Assembly: GCA_902702965.1 (NCBI GenBank)
Contig: CACRXP010000145.1
Coordinates: forward strand, 541,407 to 605,406
Source of the DNA: Spirometra erinaceieuropaei
Taxonomy: Eukaryota; Platyhelminthes; Cestoda; Diphyllobothriidea; Diphyllobothriidae
Reading direction: 5' to 3'
Length of the DNA stretch: 64,000 nt
The position numbers were made by a program, and so were the translations under genes. The notes beneath the pieces were generated by a model. That model saw nothing but the letters and a program-made list of their open reading frames with translations. It did no database searches and was not told the origin of the DNA. Below are positions 45,101-55,639 of this stretch, piece by piece (position 1 is the stretch's first letter; every line of letters starts with the position of its first letter).

Positions 45101-46654
45101 TCGTATGGCAGACAGAAATAGTTAAATAAAGAAAATGAACTTTAAGCAACCAATTTCGCAGCCGAAGATATGGAGGTCAACGGCAATACATTATACTTTT
45201 CTAGAATGAAGCCATACTATGAAGGTATTCTCTTGTAGTCTTCCAGATTCTTAAGCAACATCTACATTGCCCACAGCGAACGTGTTTCCAATAGTCAAAA
45301 AGAGCTTCCTGTTGCATTTCTTCGAAACTTATGCAGGTTTAAACCTAACCTAACTATGACCTGTGAAACAAAGTTTACAGGTACAAAAGCATCTTTTTGA
45401 CCGGTTTTGCCGTGTTTCTAACTCGTATTTTCGGGACAAGTTATCACATAGGCATCCAACGGACGAAACGCATCTCACCATTTGAAGGGTTTTCTAGTGA
45501 ATAACTGGTCCAGTTTACTTCCTCTTATGAAGATGGGACTTCCATGAACTAGGACCTAATTATCAACGAACAGTATACTCCGATTCTTGTAACATGCTGT
45601 GCAGCAGCAAAAATCTCGGAGAAAAGAAATTACATTATTTGATTGGCAAGTAAAAGGGTGATCAATTTTATAAATGTACTAAGATAAGAACGTTACAGAG
45701 GAGGGACCTGTTCGAAGAGTTTTCGGGGAGGTAAGCTTCATGTGGGAACATCCTCAACGTGGACTAGTCAGTTGCGAATGCTTATTTTGCCCTATGCATA
45801 TACGCCGCTATGTAACTATCGTTATTATGCAGTGAAGATGTTTCTATGATGATTTTTTATAGCTTGAGGCAAAATCCAGCAAAATACTGCTAGAAATAAT
45901 AGAATTCACCCGTTCGTAACGTCGTTCAGCAGTTAAAACTTTTTGAACTAATCTGCGTGACGTGTTTAAAGAACGCAAAGTGAATATGCCCTTTAAGAAA
46001 TTTAAAGTATACTGATTTTTGTGAATGAGACTAGAAAAAAATACATAAAAATCTTAAAGGTCTGTTTCGAAAAGTCATACTTTATTCTAATCGTTGAGTA
46101 AATAAACGTCATGTCTGTTATGGAATTGAGCATTTATTTCTCCCAATTCAAAACCGGTCGGTAGATGGTTGTTTTATTCATTTTATCTCATTTTCCTGAT
46201 GTCGAACTACGAAAATACAATGCGGAATAGATCGCACCAAAGCAAACCCCTTCGTAAGCTTCTTAAGAAGATTCTACCTTTTCGGACAACAGTTCTGAAC
46301 GCGTTTTAAACCACATCGAAGTTGATTCAGAATGGGATATCTACTGATCGCTTTTAGGCTAGCTACTGTAATGACTGCATTGTAATCGTGTTCTGATTAC
46401 CCAGTCCCTGATCTGATGAACAAAATCTTCGTGAAAGAGAAAGTTAGTATATAACGAACATCCGCAGCCATTATAAAGCTATGGAGTAAGCCCGTCTTCA
46501 TTGTATTACAACCGTTGCCTTCCAGTGTCACCAGCTCCAAGTGACAAATATTGCGAAATGGTGTGTAACTGGAAACAGCTCTGTTTCCGATGGTTTTATT
46601 GCCGCAACGGATTTAATTTTTCAACTTCCTTCCCCCTCCCCCACACACACGCAG
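42132..46654 (+). other. Intron 2 of the C1q gene (4.5 kb)
   Basis: It splits the C1q domain between its two beta-sheet halves. The acceptor at its end is CCCACACACACACGCAG, with a short CA repeat. No embedded gene was recognised. A tRNA-promoter-like stretch on the minus strand near 45.0 kb is weak and is treated under rejected items. Confidence 0.75.
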
Positions 46655-46855
46655 GCTAGTGCGTGGCTGATGCATAACGGTCAAAAAGTTCTTTTCGCCT
46701 GGTGTGAAAGCAAACCCTGGGCAAGCACCACCAACCAGGCCATCTTGTTCGTCAAGAAGGGTGACAAACTGTGGCTTCAATGCAGTGAAGAGGCCTTTCA
46801 TCTCTACGGCTACATGTACAGCAGTCTCTCCGGCTTTCTGCTCTTCCCGTTGTAG
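46655..46855 (+). CDS. C1q-domain protein, exon 3 (second half of C1q head, stop)
   Basis: Residues 165-230: ASAWLMHNGQKVLFAWC, NQAILFVKKGDKLWLQC and the C-terminal YMYSSLSGFLLFPL, then TAG. 'L..N', 'N.A.L.V..GD.LW..' and 'SS.SGFLL.P' are the conserved second-half C1q motifs. The length of the globular head (about 130 residues) is normal. Two cysteines here (in AWCESK and LQCSEE) could form a disulphide. No AATAAA was seen in the first 100 bp after the stop; AATAGA at 46891 is a possible variant signal. Confidence 0.9.
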   Translation, partial: ASAWLMHNGQKVLFAWCESKPWASTTNQAILFVKKGDKLWLQCSEEAFHLYGYMYSSLSGFLLFPL

Positions 46856-49800
46856 TTTATACTCTAAAGCGTGCAAATCAACACGGCCCAATAGAAAAAC
46901 CCCAGCATTTCACATAACTCTTTCTCCTCTTAACATATGATTTTTGAGTGAGTGAGACACGGAACTTTGGTTACCATATTCAGAGTAGGATTGCCGGTCT
47001 CAGCTCTTTACCATGATCCCCTTTTTGCCGTGTTTTGTCTCTTCATCAAGGTCGCCATCCCTCTATTGTAACTTATTTTTACCTCCACGCAAAGTATTCA
47101 TTCCAGGCTTGTTGCTTCGCGTAGTCAAACACCATCATTGATCTGAGAGTACTAGGATTACGCTCCAACTCGTTTCCCTTCCCTTGCACAAATGTCAAAT
47201 TACAAATTAAAGTCGTCCGAAAAAAGGTGAGGTCTGCGGCAAAGTCCAAATCCTCTGAAATACTCTCAACTGATACAGTACTATAAATACCTATTACAAC
47301 ATATAAACTGAGCCTAGCTTGCCATTGAATAGCAATTTTCTTATACGATACTGAAGTTTGCAACCCGTAGCACTGCATTAGAAGGAAAAGATAAGGGGGT
47401 AATTTAATCGGGTCTTATCCACAAATATTAAATATGGGGGAGAAAATAGGAGCAAAAAGCAAATCAAAAGTCTCGGGAGTTTCGTAATATACGTGAACGC
47501 ACTTTCACCAAGCGAACAATCCTCCACAAGTTCGGGTAGTTATTTTGCTCGATTTTGGTCTAACTGGCAGTCATGAAAACATTCCCAGTGTCCTCATATG
47601 TTGCAATATGATGCAGCTTTGTGAAATAGCTCAAGTTCGCAGCTCGCTTAGTTTAAAGTCAGGAGTCGGGGAAGCTGTACGCACGCCGTGCGTGTGCGAT
47701 TGCAGTTCCATGGTCAGGGCGGTCATCCGGCTACATTCGTGGTTGTTTTGCGCTGAGGATGGATTCGATGGGCAGGCATAAGGGAAAGGCGTGCCAGGCG
47801 GGCTCCTCCGTGCTGGCACCGACCGTTATCATGTCCCAACTTTTAAAAAAACTTTACGTACTATCTATAGAAGCCGCCACATTCGAACGGTGTAAGGACT
47901 CGGTTTTGTATGATAAAGAAGATCGAAGCGTTTGGCCAAATCTTCATCGAGAATGCTTAACCTGTGCTAAGCTTCCTGTCAAAAGTACTTCCTTTGCGGC
48001 TCACGTCCGCTTTTTGCGAGGTTCCAAAGAAATAATGATTAGGTTTCGTTCTTCCTCTAGAAAAATGGTTAAGTATCTAAAACATACAAGCACAGACAAG
48101 GCGCGGCTTCAAAGCTACGGTATACAGCTCATAAAGGAGAAATTGGGGTGAAGCCTGCGTGACAGTAAATTTTAGTTTGCGCTACTGATCCGTACTGGTC
48201 CTAAATGGCTTCCTGCATCGGAGGTCTGCGCATTATTATAGAAAAGTCTTTTAGGTCCTGCACCGAACGGTCTTTCTGAATTGGGCCGTGGAGAGTTATG
48301 CATATTCCCAGCCAAAAGTTGTCGGATTTTTCAGCAAGTATAACCAAATTCTCCAAAGTGTGAAAAGTATGCGGTCTATCTCAGCACTGTTTGTAAAGCC
48401 TGAAAAGAGAAAGCGCATGTGAAGTCTTTAGCAGTTTCTTCAGACCCGAAATTGCACCGAATTAATGACTTTGGGGAACAGTAAAACAGATACCCTTCTG
48501 CCACAAATACAGTCCACTAAATTACACTTTTTTCGTAATTAATGGCCAAACATAAATTCGTCTGAATATCCTTTAAAAACTATTCGACGCCCTGTTTATT
48601 GAAAGATTTAATTTTAATTGCTTTCCGAAAACAACTGAAATGCTTTATGAGTCAAATTCTCCTAAAAATACGAAGGTAGTTAAAATATAAAATCGTGACA
48701 CCTTCAAACGTTAGGAACAAAACATTCCTTTCTTCATTGTTAGTTTGTACAAAAGACTAACAAAATATAGCAGATATTTTGTTTAGACATTAACAGAAAG
48801 TTTGGGGACGGCTGCGAAATCCCAGTGCTACTTATCTGACCCGAATTCGTACCAACTAGCGAGCTGGCGAGAACGCCCAACTACAATTTTCGCCCGAGGC
48901 GAAATTTCAATGTAACAACCTCTGTTAATTAGGTCTTCGGGAGGGTTTGAAACAAGGATTTTGGCTGTCGCAGCGAAAAAAAGTACGCGGTTGTTGCATT
49001 GACTTAGCCACAGGCTAAAGAAGCAGTTGGTTTGATTTAGCAGTTCGACAGTCTCATTAAACATGCTGGCATTCTGACTCAAGAAAAGATGTGTCGACCG
49101 CTGTTTCGGAGTTTGGCCTGTTGCCCACTAAATACCTCGAGCTGATTAGCCCCAGTCTTCTGTTAGAGCATGTTTATCATTTAATTCGAATCAGTCTATA
49201 TGTCCATGATCGACCAAAAGTCCGTGTGAAGTTGAACTTATACCTGCTTCCCAGCGTTGTCCGTTAAAACTGATTAAAGCCCCTATCTGTGCCTGTTAAA
49301 GCACAGTTGGATTATGATTACAACTATCAGTGGGCAAGTTTAGAACAAGCACTTCCATTGAACATAGTTTGCGAGCCAACGGTCATGGACTGATCTTACT
49401 GTCGATTGCTTAAGCCCAAATTTTATTCCAGGAAGAAGATCCCTCGATGACAGTGAAAAAAAATTTAAAAACCGCAAACTACCAAATTTGGCAGTGAGGC
49501 GTTAGAAAATATTATAAATCCGCTATTTCTGATTGGCGCTTCATACGCAGGAAATACAGCGTGATAGACACCGAACACTAAACGTACTTTTCGGAGAATA
49601 AGAATTGGTGTCATTTGATAAACGAAATTTTCCAACAAAGACTTCTAAGGCAGAAAGAGCAGCTCAAAATCTTCATTAAAGAACTCCGGCAACCTAGAAT
49701 CTGTCATCCGGGAATCCATGTGGAAAGCTTTAGAAAAGACTGAAAGAAACCCTCACCGATCTTGTAAAGATCACATGACAAGTGGTGGAACGAGGACAGC

Positions 49801-50835
49801 AGTAAAGTCCTGCGAAAATCGCCTCGACACTGAGTGAGAGAAGACGCATTTAGCAAAATAAAATCCAGGGCGAAATCAACATTTAGCAAATGGAGTCTAT
49901 TTATTAATCCAGATACCACCCGCCCGGCGTTTTTACGGTTAATAGATTTGGAAAGAGCTTTCTGCAGCAGACGAAGTAGCAACCACGTCTCTTGGAAGTG
50001 GAGGTTTGACGCCTGGTACACAGACGATCCTACAAAATAGTTCATCGTGCTTGACAGCATGCCCTAACCACGTTGTCTTACAAGCCGAATACTCGTCGCA
50101 AGGCCGGGTTAAGGATTAGTGCACTAAATCTGTGGCAGAAAATTGAACGTCATTTGGAAATTGAGCTTAACGGTAAGGCGCTGGGGCGCCGGGATACGAT
50201 TGAAACGTCAAATGATGAGCATTTCAGCCAACTTGGCTGAACAAAACCGAGAAGCACATAGTACCTGCTCGGGTGCGATGACTAGTTCTGTATTCCCAAC
50301 GCAGAGTACAAGATGTTAATATTGGCACCACGCATCGCGAACGTGATCCGGCTGCCTTCCCAGCCATGGATCGCGTAACACTAAGGTCAGTCACAAATAA
50401 GTTAGTTCATTATTACCCGAGTCGTGTCAATGACAGCTCCTGTCGCTGTGATTTTGAAATCTCTCGAAGTGGGCAAGACTTCGTAAGTGATTTGTGACTC
50501 TGGACGGGTAAGGGTCCTGCTCGTACGTCTTTATACTGGAATAGTTGACAGCACACTACTACCCTTGCGCCCTGTAATTTAGGGTCTCTTACGAACAAAA
50601 AGTACCCTATTTTAAGAAGTATAGACTATTACCAGGCACTCCACAATATGCGGACCCCTTTTTGCTTTTATTGGGATACTAAGGTAGTGAACTGTTCTGA
50701 TTATACTGGACGAGTACACGACCGTTCACACGTGGGTAACAGGAGCTGCCAACTTTGATAGGCATGTAGCGGCCTACCAACTACATCCTATAAACATTGT
50801 AACACATAGGCAATGCACTACCCTTACCTGGCTCT
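46856..50835. other. Unassigned DNA after the C1q gene
   Basis: No gene recognised over about 4 kb. A GC-richer island at about 47640-47830 (TCAGGGCGGTCATCCGGCTA, CAGGCGGGCTCCTCCGTGCT) stands out against AT-rich flanks and could be the 5' UTR of some retroelement, but no coding match follows. Frames at 47759-48151 (+) and 49704-50060 (-) carry no recognised domain. The missing YIF1 3' exon might lie in this or the 58.2-60.2 kb stretch. Confidence 0.35.
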
Positions 50836-50839
50836 GCCT

Positions 50840-51010
50840 TTAATTATGGATTCGGGTGAGAATCCGAAACGGAAGACTAAGAAAGCACTTGTTCCAGCGA
50901 TCGTGTCCCCTTCTCTGTGACTGCTCCCTGGAGCTTGCCTCTTCGCTTCTATTAACTAACCGTTATATGACTGGCGAGATTGCTGTCTACTTCGCTAGGC
51001 TGGAATATTC
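50840..51010 (+). mobile_element. Penelope P2-type 3' tail fragment
   Basis: The plus strand reads ATGGATTCGGGTGAGAATCC, GAAACGGAAG, then CGATCGTGTCCCCTTCTC and CTTGCCTCTTCGCTTCTATT. This matches the 3' end of P2 at 36.0-36.17 kb, including the second half of the hammerhead-like hairpin (GATTC/GAATC then GAAACG). The CTGATGA box is destroyed (TTAATTA). A short, diverged 3' remnant. Confidence 0.6.
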
Positions 51011-52384
51011 GCGCACTACAAATGCCTGCTTATCTCTTGGGAAACAATTAGTCAACTGATGCTCAGGGAAGTGGCACACGTAAGGCCGATTCGATCGCGT
51101 ACTCATGCGGTTTGGTAGGGTTAACTCTATGTCAAAATCGGGTTCCAGGTGCACTGCTGATATGCGTGGCGAATGTGGCTCCGACTATGCCCTAGCCAAA
51201 TTACAGCTCGGGCGTGCCGCCAAAAGATCGAGAAGCACAGGGACGTGAATCATGAGTCGACTTAAGGACGAAAACATTAATACAGGACTCCCCTCGACAT
51301 TTGCCACCGCCCTGAACATCTTCGGTGAAATTGGACTAACTCATTTAAGAATACCTCCAGATTTGCCTTGTAGGTGTTAGTCAACGGTCGGCGTGGTCAC
51401 AGGCTGGATTTCAGAAGCTGATGACCGGATGCCTCCAGCCCCTTTAGCTGTCCGTCTTCACATATATATGGACTTTATACGCGTGCGTTAAGTTACTGCT
51501 CGCACCGTAAGTCAGTGATGAGTTCTCGGCTAGAACTTTGGCTCTATTTCAGCCAAAGGCGCAGACCAGGAGATCTGCTGGTTTCTGAAGAGCCGGTCCA
51601 GAAATCCCCCAACCTCAAAATTCGGGGGGGGGGGCAAGATGCGGCGGCAGCATCATACCGATACATCAAACTTTGCTGAAAGGGAAATGTTGCCCCTTTT
51701 TCGAACGCAGCGGGTTTGGTCCCCTCAGCAGCTGTCTATTTGTATGATGCATCAGGTCGGAACAGGATTATGACTACGACAAATCGCGCAGTGCGCATAT
51801 ATGTATTTTACGTCTAGATCGAACTGGATAGCAGCAAATCTACTGATGGTTTATGTTCTCCTGCAGAAGCATAAATCACACCTAAAGAAATTTGCTGATT
51901 AACCACAGGACCTTCAGATCCGAAGTTGGGATATGTGGACTGTACCCTTACACTTGAAGCATATTTTTCCGCTAACCCGTAAAAACGTCTACTACATACT
52001 AATAGCGGCCTCTATAGCATTGGCCCTCGTGTTCCCATTCGTCCTCCCAATTCTGGACGAATTCCGTGCGAACCTCCATCTGGCTGGTTTCCATGGATCA
52101 GTGCATACCGGCTCGACAAACACTCAAATATCACCACAGGTACCGATAGCCCTCCTCTCCACGTTACAAGGATTTTAACTCTATTCAACAGGACTCTCTG
52201 TGACTAAAGATATCGCACAACTGTAGCCAACCAAAGTTGCCATGACTATATACATTTGAATAACAGAGAATAAGAAGGCAGCGTCATTTCGCAAATACTG
52301 TCAGGCCACATAATAAAGCCGGTTCTCCTGCACGCACTGACGAGATATTTCGAAGTCACTGTAGGCAGTAACCCGCACATTATG

Positions 52385-52530
52385 GATCCAGACAGTCCTA
52401 ACAATAGAAGCGAAGAGCCGAGTCCCAGGAAGTAGTCTTGAAGAAGGAGACACGATCGCCGGGACAAGAGCTTTATTAGCCTGACGTTTCGGATTCCTAC
52501 TCGAATCTATCATCAGAGACAAAAGAGCAG
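52385..52530 (-). mobile_element. Penelope P2-type 3' end, minus copy, with hammerhead-like motif
   Basis: Minus-strand copy of the P2 terminus: CTGATGATAGATTCGAGTAG then GAATCCGAAACGTC (52516-52483), followed by GGCTAATAAAGCTCTTGTCC and CTTCGCTTCTATTGTTAGG. The hairpin here is GATTC/GAATC. It begins at about 52530, immediately beside an oppositely oriented copy. Confidence 0.75.
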
Positions 52531-52790
52531 ATCATTGCTTGCAATGATCACACCAAGTGTGACAGTCCCGGATGAAGGGGGATGCCGTGAACGTTCATAG
52601 GTATGCGGTAGCATGGCTGCTGCATCCTATAAATACCGCAGCCCCTTGAGCAACAACCACCCGTTTCTGCTCTTTTGTCTCTGATGATAGATTCGAGTAG
52701 GAATCCGAAACGTCAGGCTAGTAAAGCTCTTGTCCCGGCGATCCTGTCCCCTTCTTCAAGTCCTAACAACATTGAAGTGGACAGTCTCTT
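52531..52790 (+). mobile_element. Penelope P2-type 3' end, plus copy, back-to-back with the previous
   Basis: The plus strand starts GATCACACCAAGTGTGACAG, CCCGGATGAAGGGGGATGCC, GTTCATAGGTATGCGGTAGC, matching the C-terminal coding part of the GIY-YIG frame of P2 (minus strand 36.18-36.3 kb), then the hammerhead-like motif at 52681-52714 and the tail. A TAG interrupts the coding version of the motif. Together with 52385-52530 it forms an inverted repeat with arms of about 120 bp and a spacer of about 160 bp. Confidence 0.75.
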
Positions 52791-53170
52791 CGCAGACATG
52801 CGACGTACTGCGTACTGAGAGGGCAGGTTGCGAAAGTGGTGCTTTTCAAATTAACGGTGGCCACTTTCGTATTCGCAGTCGGAAATTCTTTAGCCAGTCC
52901 TGGGATATGGTGGAGTCCCACCCGACCGAGTCTCCATTACCCTAGATCAAGTTTGTCCAAATTTGTGCCCCCTCTGACATCTCCCAAGAAGTGAAGCTGA
53001 CCTGTTTTAACGACAGTCTTTACCTGACTTCCCTGTATCGCTTCAATTTCACTAAACGTGCAGTCGAAACAAGCCGGCCCTTGTTACTGTGAAACTCCGG
53101 TCCTTTGTGCGCTGACCGGACGGACGTGGCGTGCGTAGATGAGCTGCCTGACATTGCCAGTCCGACACCG
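52791..53170. other. Unassigned spacer
   Basis: About 380 bp with no recognised motif between Penelope tail and repeat R1. Confidence 0.35.
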
Positions 53171-53440
53171 CCCCCGCGGTCTTCTTGACCCTGCCATTAC
53201 ACCAGACTCGGATGGAGGAGAAAGGCGTGTGCGGTAGATTCTGTGCAGATCTTCACAAAATAGTTCACGCTTAAGTCACCGTCCCTGCGCCAGACATGCT
53301 GCGGGCCACACAGTGGACAGCCGTTGTTTGAGGCGGTCCAACTGTCACCTGACTTCCAATGCTGGATGACTGTCTTTGGTTTCCTGCCAGCAACTATTAG
53401 CTTTACGTTGTCTTCGGAAGCCCTGACGAGTAATTTTGGC
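53171..53440. repeat. Dispersed repeat R1, copy 2
   Basis: Diverged copy of the repeat at 32.43-32.74 kb in the same orientation. The best shared part is CGGTCTTCTTGACCCTGCCA, GGATGGAGGAGAAAGGCG and TGTGCGGTAGATTCTGTGCA. The nature of the element is unknown. Confidence 0.4.
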
Positions 53441-55635
53441 AAAGGCTAGCGAAGCATTGTCCGGTAATATGGTTTAGCCATAGTAGGGAGGTTCAAGGTT
53501 ACAAACCAAAAATATTTGCTGCTCACTATTTTTAAGTAGACAGTTACTTTGCAGAACACTAGGGAGCATGTCCGTCCTCGGTATGCGACATTGGAGGCTC
53601 CTCTCAGAGGGAGTATAATAGCCACTGAGCAGTCTATACACAGAAAGTGCCTTGGAGGGGTCAACCACAATTCGAAGAGACGGTGAAGACCCCACATCTT
53701 AGACTCAAGCATAAGACTCACTGGAAAGAATTGTTTAAGCCAAGAGTACGATCTTTCAAGACAGAAAATTTTAAAACACCCAGAAGGACGAATCGGCTAG
53801 CCGCCCACTACAGCCACTCCGTCTTTTTGTTACTTAGTTTCTCCCTCAATACCTGCTGGGTGATACATTCCACGTAAATCCGGTATGTTGCGCGGTTTAC
53901 CGTACTGGCAGTACAGATATTAGGTAAAAGCCCAGACATGTGCTACGCCTATATTCTGCCGCCGCATGACGCAGCTGAGGGTGGTTCAACTCATTAGTGG
54001 ATCCCCCAGCGACACGTGCATACTACCGGCTGTCTGTTGACAGTTTATGAATATTACGCGATTGTCTAACTGAAGCTAACGTACTTCCGCCCAATTATTC
54101 ATACCAGCTTCCCGCCTGAGCCTATTAGGCTTCAACCCGAATGATTTGCTCCAATCTGCCGCATTAACAGCTAGGCAGATTAAAAAACTGATAGCAATTT
54201 GGCTCGATCTGCCACCTTGTTTGATGCATACATAGGCACTGTACAAAGCTAATGGCCACACAAAGTAGGCCTCAAAGCGAGATGTAATCTTTGCAAGAGC
54301 AACGGACTATTCGAAGCCCTGGCAGAAAAGATGGCCAGTCACAGCGCAGGGGAGTTCTAACCTTCCTGACCACAGACGCGAATTTATTCCAATCCTTTTC
54401 TAAACCATTATAACCTGACCACCTGCAAGGTCCAAAAGCCAGCGTCTGGCTGTCTGCTATCGTCACGCGCCAGTCTCTTGTAAAGTTTCTTAGCACGAAA
54501 ATACGACCAGCGTATTACTCAATGAACAGCTGCTCAGTAAATGTTCATGGTACGGAACGAACTGGCAATGACCAAGCTAAAAGTAAAAGAGAAGAGAATG
54601 AAATGAGGAGAGAAGATATTCACCCATGTGAGGAGAGAATGAAATTGCCACCAATTCCAGGAACCAAAACTACAGGCGGGTAACACGTTGAATCGGCTAA
54701 CAGAGGAAAGCGAGAAACGGGTAGTATTTGAATTTATTAGCAAGAAAGTCATGCAGGTAAGCGCTGTAATGCACTCAAAGATACCTTAAAAGGTTAGACG
54801 TATTCCAATCCTTGTAAGGGTATAAAGCAAGGGGAGTGACGGGAAACCTCGGAGAGGATTGTCTTGGACGTAAGTACATTAAGCGCAAAAGAAACAAGGG
54901 GCGGAAGCAAGTCCTTCACGTGCGTCGAAAAAGCGCCTCAGGAGGAGACAACGGAACTGGTTAACCACCAGATGACCAGAGGCTGAAAGAGAGCGGCGCA
55001 TACCAAGACGTAGGTGCCCCGTCTGGGGTTCAAGTAAGGCTGCTGATCAGCCTGTGAAAGTACTTGCAGCCTCAACGACCTTATCTAAAAGTGCAAAAGT
55101 GGAATATAAAAATGTTACTCATTTTAATTCCGATTATATCCAGGAAAAGAACGCTACTAGTATCACACAATATACCGGGTTCTTAGCTTCCTTAAATGTG
55201 CCTTGTACGGCTTTTGTCTTGCTTGATCCAGCTCACCTCAATAAAACCAAAAATTGTAACTCCATGCGTGATGACCTGCGTCCAACCTTTTCTCTAACAA
55301 TAAAAACCGAGTAAAGGGGCTCTAATAATCACGTCCACATCTTGACGGACTCTGTCGAGTCAGGTTCGAAAAAGACCTCTTCACCACCTTCAATTACTCA
55401 GCGGTGTCGTACTAAGAGCAATAAAACAGAACCCATAGGCAGGAGGAAGAAGAACGTCTCAAGACGACCTTAGCTCTCCATCTCGGATAACCTGCGTGTT
55501 GACTGTCTCATTCAAAAAGAATTCGGTGTACTTCACCAAAAGAATACTTGGACTTGTCTCCCATCCGCGCAGCCCAGCATTCATAACCGCACACGCGGAC
55601 TGACCGATTAGCGCGGACTACTGCGGCAAGATATC
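53441..55635. other. Unassigned
   Basis: Nothing recognised. A frame at 55054-55314 (+) is open for 86 codons without a domain. The purine-rich block at 54.57-54.72 kb (GAGAAGAGAATGAAATGAGG) is low complexity. Confidence 0.35.
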
Positions 55636-55639
55636 ACGT

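Noticed and set aside
47759..48151. 130-codon plus frame after the C1q gene
   Set aside because: No domain, no good start context and it begins in a GC-rich block that looks repetitive; not enough to call a gene.
49704..50060. 118-codon minus frame rich in leucine and serine
   Set aside because: No recognisable domain, no splice signals, and a competing frame on the opposite strand.
51933..52178. 81-codon plus frame with a hydrophobic segment (YYILIAASIALALVFPFVLP)
   Set aside because: Single membrane-like stretch without splice signals or family motif; chance frames in AT-rich DNA often look like this.
54570..54720. Purine-rich repeat-like block
   Set aside because: Low complexity only; no unit repeated regularly.
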